Shown here in pieces: positions 32,777 through 36,278 of a stretch of 36,278 bases of DNA. The translations under genes and the position numbers were made by a program. The first letter of the stretch is position 1. Each line of letters opens with the position of its first letter. The DNA is taken from the NCBI GenBank assembly GCA_018820665.1, contig JAHJNW010000112.1, positions 1 to 36,278 on the forward strand, read 5' to 3'. The notes under the pieces are model-generated. The model ran no database searches. It saw nothing but the letters and a program-made list of their open reading frames with translations, and had not been told where the DNA came from. The stretch is from Alphaproteobacteria bacterium. GTDB taxonomy: Bacteria > Pseudomonadota > Alphaproteobacteria > Caulobacterales > Caulobacteraceae.

Positions 32777-33406
32777 TCAGTCGTGCCGGGTCTGAAACCA
32801 CTTCAGGGAGGCCTGCAGCTGATCCCCGCTCACTCCATGGCCGTGGCCGGTCTCCTCCGCAAACGCGACGTCGAAGCCCGCGTCGGCCAGCGACCGAGCC
32901 GCGTCCCGCCCTTCCTGAACCGGAATGATGGTGTCGGCGGCGCCGTGAACGAGCAGCAGGCGCGGCGATTGCGGCGTCGCGGGTAGAACCGGGGCCGCCA
33001 GTCGTCCGGCGGCCGACACGACCCTGCCCACGGCATAACCCCCGGCGGCGGCGGCGAGCGCCATGATCGCGCCCTGGCTGAAGCCGAACAGCCCGACCGA
33101 AGCCGGATCGAGGCCTGCCTCCAGCCGCAGGGCCTCGATCCGATCCAGAAGGCGGGGCATCGCCGACGCGACCCTGCCGGCTCTATTTTCCGGGGTCACG
33201 CCCCGGACGCTGAACCACTGGCGGCCGTTGCCGCCGAGGTCGAACGGATCAAAGCCGTCCGCCACGACGACGCGGACCTCGGCCAGCCCCTCGGCCAGGG
33301 CCTGGCCGAGGGGCGCCATGTCACGCGCCGAAGACCCGACCCCGTGGAGCATGACAATCAGCTGTCGGGGGGCTGTGTCGCCCTGCTGGAATACGAGGTC
33401 GGTCAT
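32777..33406 (-). CDS. Phospholipase/carboxylesterase family hydrolase
   Basis: A 209-residue cytoplasmic alpha/beta hydrolase of the small carboxylesterase (YpfH/acyl-protein thioesterase-like) family. The oxyanion region is VMLHGVGSSARDM, the nucleophile S110 is in GFSQGA, the acid D158 is in GAADTIIPV, and the base is H188 or H190 (TGHGHG). Length is typical and no signal peptide is present. It likely hydrolyses short ester substrates. It is transcribed toward pcaD and lies 23 bases after the gene for an exported NTF2-like protein on the same strand, so the two may be co-transcribed. No link to benzoate breakdown is evident. Confidence 0.9.
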   Translation of the reverse strand: MTDLVFQQGDTAPRQLIVMLHGVGSSARDMAPLGQALAEGLAEVRVVVADGFDPFDLGGNGRQWFSVRGVTPENRAGRVASAMPRLLDRIEALRLEAGLDPASVGLFGFSQGAIMALAAAAGGYAVGRVVSAAGRLAAPVLPATPQSPRLLLVHGAADTIIPVQEGRDAARSLADAGFDVAFAEETGHGHGVSGDQLQASLKWFQTRHD

Positions 33407-33429
33407 GGGTCGGCTCCTGTCGCTTGCGC

Positions 33430-33975
33430 CTATTGGCCCAAGCCGATCTGGGTCATGTAGGTCTGGTTGTCCCAGAACAGATATTCCTCATCCATGGTCC
33501 CGTTGGTCCAGTGGCTCACCGTCGCCATCGGCAGGGTGAAGCTCTTGCCCGTGGGCTGAATCACCGTGCCGTCGGCCGTGATCATCGGCTCCGTGAAAGT
33601 GCCTTCCATCACGCCGGTGACGGCGGTCCACTCGCCCGAGCCGAGACGGACAGGGTGCTGTTTGATCCGGGTGTCGGGGGCGTAGGTGAACAGCGCCTTC
33701 AGATCGTCGATGTGGCGCTGGATGCCGTGGGTGATGTGGCCGTCGGGCCAGTGGACGGTGACGTCCTGGCTGTGGCTCTCGGCCAGACGATCCCATTTCT
33801 CGTTGGAGAAGACGTCGAAGTCGAGGGTGTCGAAGGTGGACAGGTGGGTCGTGGCGATGGCCTCGGCCTGACGGTAGCGTTCGAGGGCCTGCGCATCGGT
33901 CTGCTGCGCCATCGCGGGCGCCGCCAAGGCGACAAGAGCGGCGGCGGTCAGGGCCGCCTTGAGAAGGATTTTCAT
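33430..33975 (-). CDS. Exported SnoaL/NTF2-like protein
   Basis: A 181-residue protein with a Sec signal peptide (MKILLKAALTAAALVALAAPAMA, cleavage after residue 23). The mature part looks like the SnoaL-like polyketide cyclase / ester cyclase branch of the NTF2-like fold: ATTHLSTFDTLDFDVFSNEKWDRLAESHSQDVTVHWPDG near the start, then GIQRHIDDLKALFTYAPDTRIKQHPVRLGSGEWTAVTGVMEGTF. Many members are binding proteins or small hydrolases or cyclases of unknown substrate. It is divergent from a LysR gene, its likely regulator, and precedes the carboxylesterase gene. The fold call is good; activity is unknown. Confidence 0.78.
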   Translation of the reverse strand: MKILLKAALTAAALVALAAPAMAQQTDAQALERYRQAEAIATTHLSTFDTLDFDVFSNEKWDRLAESHSQDVTVHWPDGHITHGIQRHIDDLKALFTYAPDTRIKQHPVRLGSGEWTAVTGVMEGTFTEPMITADGTVIQPTGKSFTLPMATVSHWTNGTMDEEYLFWDNQTYMTQIGLGQ

Positions 33976-33998
33976 TGAACTGATCCAGACGCCCGAGC

Positions 33999-34019
33999 GG
34001 CGCAGCCCTGTTCTGCGCC
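33999..34019. promoter_or_regulatory. 7-bp-arm dyad GGCGCAG-N7-CTGCGCC in a divergent LysR promoter region
   Basis: The arms 33999-34005 and 34013-34019 are exact reverse complements. The site is 24 bases upstream of the NTF2-like gene start and 64 upstream of the LysR start, where an operator would act on both. It could also fold as an RNA hairpin in a leader. Confidence 0.4.
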
Positions 34020-34082
34020 CTCGCTTCCCTCAACGATATTGCGTAGGATCGCAGACCGAATGTGCGAAAACGCAGGGATGCG

Positions 34083-34970
34083 ATGGACTGGGAAGACCTG
34101 AAGACGTTCCTCGCGGTCGCCCGCCACGGCAATCTGTCGGCCGGAGCACGCAGCCTCGGCGTCAGCCAGACGACCATGGCCCGGCGTCTCGAAGGCCTTC
34201 ATCGCAAGCTCGGCGTCCGGCTCCTGACGCGCACGCCCGAGGGCTTTCGTCTCACGCCGGCGGGCGAGCGCATCCTGCCCCGCATCGAACGCATGGAAGG
34301 CGAAGCCCTCTCGGTCGAACGCGCGATCAGCGGAGAGGACGAGCGCCTTGAGGGTCTCGTACGGATCACCAGTGTCGATGCGTTCGCGGCGCGCATCCTT
34401 GCCCCCGGTCTGGCGCGCCTCGGCGCGACCCATCCGGGCATCGCCATCGAGCTCATCACCGACGTCCGCTCGTTCAGCCTGGCCCGACGCGAGGCCGACA
34501 TCGCCATCCGGCTGGCCCCGTTCGAACAACAGGAGGCCGTGGTGCGGCGCGTCGCCGACATGGCGTTCGGTCTCTATGCGGCCGCCGATTATGTGTTGGC
34601 CTTCGGCGAGCCGGACTGGAGCCTACAAGGTCAGGGTCATCGGCTGATCTCGGTGCAGGATTCGCTCGCCAGCCTGCCCGAGGCTCAATGGCTGGCGGAT
34701 CTGGCGCCCATGGCGACGACCAGCCTTATGGCGAACAGCCGGCAGGTGCAGCTCGAAGCCTGTGCGGCCGGGGTCGGACTGGCCTGCCTGCCCCGCTATC
34801 TCGCCGACGATCACCCGCCGCTGGCCCGCCTGTCGACCCCGACGCCCGCGCCCGACCGGGGCATCTGGGTCGGCGTGCACCAGGACCTGAGAGACACGCC
34901 GCGCATCCGGGCGGTTCTGGAGATCCTTGGCGAGCAGATCACGGCGTCCAGGGCCCAGCTCAACCCCTGA
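34083..34970 (+). CDS. LysR-type regulator divergent from the exported NTF2-like gene
   Basis: A 295-residue LysR regulator. The HTH reads LKTFLAVARHGNLSAGARSLGVSQTTMARRLEGLH, followed by LGVRLLTRTPEGFRLTPAGERILP. The T-R-T-x-x-G-F-x-L-T signature is typical of the CrgA-like LysR subgroup. The effector domain includes RREADIAIRLAPFEQQ and a full C-terminus. The ATG at 34083 has AGGGA at a good distance; an in-frame GTG at 34062 is possible but less likely. Its probable target is the divergent NTF2-like/carboxylesterase pair. Inducer is unknown. Confidence 0.9.
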   Translation: MDWEDLKTFLAVARHGNLSAGARSLGVSQTTMARRLEGLHRKLGVRLLTRTPEGFRLTPAGERILPRIERMEGEALSVERAISGEDERLEGLVRITSVDAFAARILAPGLARLGATHPGIAIELITDVRSFSLARREADIAIRLAPFEQQEAVVRRVADMAFGLYAAADYVLAFGEPDWSLQGQGHRLISVQDSLASLPEAQWLADLAPMATTSLMANSRQVQLEACAAGVGLACLPRYLADDHPPLARLSTPTPAPDRGIWVGVHQDLRDTPRIRAVLEILGEQITASRAQLNP

Positions 34971-35104
34971 CGGTAGCGCTCGGCTTCCGAACGACTTGAT
35001 CCGCCAGGTATACAAACAGTCGCCCGCGACCCCATTCATACGGCCTGGATGCGTCACTAGGTTGGAACTCGAGACGGCTGCCGCCGCACTTTTGAGGACG
35101 CTCC

Positions 35105-35458
35105 ATGCGCGACGAGATCTACTCCATCTATCACCTGTCGCTGGACCCGGCGAATTTCGCGCCATTCCAGGCTCTGGTCGCCAGGATCGTCGCCGCCGCC
35201 AGCGAGGAAGCCGATACGCTGACCTACGAGTACGTCGTCAACGCGGACCAGACCGCCGTCCACATCATCGAACGCTACAGAATGGCCGGCCTGCTGCCGC
35301 ACGTCGAAGAGACCTTCGCGCCCTATGCCGAGGAGTTCCTGTCGCTCGTGAAAATCGAGGCGCTCTTCGTCTACGGCGATCCGACGCCGGAAATCCGCAC
35401 CAAGCTCGATGGCTTCGGCGCCACCTATCTCGCGTCCTTCGACGGCTTCACGCGATAG
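35105..35458 (+). CDS. Antibiotic biosynthesis monooxygenase (ABM)-like small protein
   Basis: A 117-residue protein with the dimeric ferredoxin-like fold layout of the ABM/quinol monooxygenase (YgiN-like) family: YSIYHLSLDPANFAPFQALVARIVAAASEEADTLTYEYVVNADQTAVHIIERYRMAGLLPHVEET. The pattern of a first strand, a helix, the E-Y-x-V strand and the H-I-I-E-R-Y strand is characteristic. Members oxidise quinols without cofactors or act as carbonyl- or haem-related proteins. TTTTGAGGA precedes the ATG. A hairpin follows 9 bases after its stop. Substrate unknown. Confidence 0.75.
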   Translation: MRDEIYSIYHLSLDPANFAPFQALVARIVAAASEEADTLTYEYVVNADQTAVHIIERYRMAGLLPHVEETFAPYAEEFLSLVKIEALFVYGDPTPEIRTKLDGFGATYLASFDGFTR

Positions 35459-35467
35459 CCCTGCATC

Positions 35468-35493
35468 GTCCGGAGGCCTGTGGGCTTCCGGAC
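35468..35493 (+). terminator. 11-bp hairpin between the ABM-like gene and the glutaredoxin gene
   Basis: GTCCGGAGGCC (35468-35478) pairs with GGCTTCCGGAC (35483-35493), with a single G-T wobble and loop TGTG. It lies 9 bases after the stop codon and is probably a terminator, though no T-run follows. Confidence 0.6.
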
Positions 35494-35528
35494 ACCCTTC
35501 GGCTTCCTCCCTCGAAAGGGCCTGTTCC

Positions 35529-36172
35529 GTGAAGCTCTATGTCTACGATCACTGCCCCTTCTGCGTGAAGGCGCGCAGCATTTTCGGACTGACGAACACG
35601 CCGTTCGAACTCGTCATCATGCTAAACGACGACGAGGCGAAGCCGACGCGCATGATCGGCAAGAAGATGGCCCCGATCCTCGACCATGACGGCCGCTACA
35701 TTCCCGAGAGCATGGACATCGTCGCCTATGTCGACGGCCTGAATGGCGCGCCGGTCCTGACCGGGCCGCGAAATCCGCAGGTGGCCCAGTGGATCAGCGA
35801 GGCCACGGACGCGCTATACCCCCTAGCTATGCCCCGATGGGCCGCCTCGGACATGGCGGAATTCGCCACGCCGCAAGCGCGCGCCACCTTCACGCGCAAC
35901 AAGGAGGCGCTGATCGGGAGCTTCGAGGACCGTCTGGCCGCGAGCGCCGACTATATCGCTGTCCTCAACCAGCATCTGCTGTCTCTGGAAAAACTCGTCC
36001 AGTCGCCCGAGGCCGTGAACGGAACCCTGTCCGAGGACGACATCCACCTGTTCGCGACCTTGCGCGCCCTGTCGATCGTTAAGGCATCGTTTATCCGCCC
36101 GCCGTGGAGGCTTATCGTCGGCGGATGGCGGAGAAGACCTCCATCGATCTCCATGACTTCATCGCGGTCTAA
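35529..36172 (+). pseudogene. grxB: Glutaredoxin 2 (GrxB-like) with a 3' frameshift
   Basis: This gene starts at GTG 35529 (AAAGGG upstream) and encodes the Grx2 type: a thioredoxin-fold N-terminus with redox motif CPFC at residues 9-12 and cis-Pro in KKMAPIL, then a helical GST-like domain. Family-like sequence runs to K185 in LRALSIVK. The reading frame then continues with unrelated residues to a TGA at 36222-36224. Adding one G at the GG at 36083-36084 restores GIVYPPAVEAYRRRMAEKTS, a natural Grx2 ending, with stop TAA at 36170-36172 and a total of 214 residues, the normal length. So one base is missing, by mutation or sequencing error. The catalytic domain is intact either way. Bases 36225-36278 hold nothing recognisable. 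Confidence 0.85.
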
Positions 36173-36278
36173 ACCGAGGGGACCCTCCCAAGCATCTGAA
36201 TCAATGCGCACGCCGTTCCCTTGAACTGACGTGTCGACACTGTTGGAAGCGGACGTTCCCAACTTCTTAGTTGAGTCA

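Noticed and set aside
36084..36224. C-terminal tail of glutaredoxin as read without frame correction
   Set aside because: The tail is unlike any glutaredoxin, while the neighbouring frame restores the conserved ending at the expected length.

Overview
The window is high-GC DNA with tightly packed, often overlapping genes, GTG as well as ATG starts, and many LysR regulators. Gene content and codon style fit an alphaproteobacterium, possibly a Caulobacteraceae or sphingomonad-like soil or water degrader. The genus cannot be fixed from the sequence alone. No rRNA, tRNA or CRISPR array was seen.

Left part (1-4.4 kb) is accessory DNA. A methyltransferase gene runs off the left edge. It is followed by a divergent pair of small DNA-binding proteins (an XRE-type repressor co-directional with a small membrane protein, facing a Ner/Nlp-like protein) and then an IS21-type istA-istB pair. 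The order repressor / Ner / DDE transposase / AAA+ ATPase recalls the early region of Mu-like phages, although the transposase and ATPase are of IS21 type.

Middle part (4.7-22 kb) holds aromatic alcohol and aldehyde oxidation plus stress and detoxification genes. A BenM/CatM-type LysR gene diverges from a zinc aryl-alcohol dehydrogenase (XylB-like), an aldehyde dehydrogenase, an MFS (DHA2) pump and its membrane-fusion protein. A leftward set follows: tautomerase, exported alpha/beta hydrolase, MDR oxidoreductase and FMN reductase, facing another LysR gene. Next come glutathione-dependent formaldehyde dehydrogenase with its own divergent LysR gene, a second BenM/CatM-type LysR gene, and a XylC-like benzaldehyde dehydrogenase. 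Divergent from the last is a Tat-exported GMC oxidoreductase followed by an outer-membrane channel. The divergent promoter region carries an exact ATAC-N7-GTAT site, the BenM/CatM operator consensus.

Right part (23.1-32.7 kb) is one colinear block of eleven genes, catB-catC-catA-benA-benB-benC-benD-pcaI-pcaJ-pcaF-pcaD. It encodes the whole route benzoate -> cis-diol -> catechol -> cis,cis-muconate -> muconolactone -> enol-lactone -> 3-oxoadipate -> succinyl-CoA + acetyl-CoA. With the upstream dehydrogenases, the window can in principle take benzyl alcohol or benzaldehyde to central metabolism. After it come a carboxylesterase, an exported SnoaL/NTF2-like protein facing a fifth LysR gene, a small monooxygenase-like protein, and a glutaredoxin-2 gene whose reading frame is broken by an apparent 1-bp loss near its 3' end.

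The observations most worth a second look are: the combination of periplasmic GMC oxidase, outer-membrane channel and cytoplasmic aldehyde dehydrogenase under a BenM-like operator; the Mu-like regulatory module beside IS21 genes; long perfect hairpins; and the glutaredoxin frameshift.
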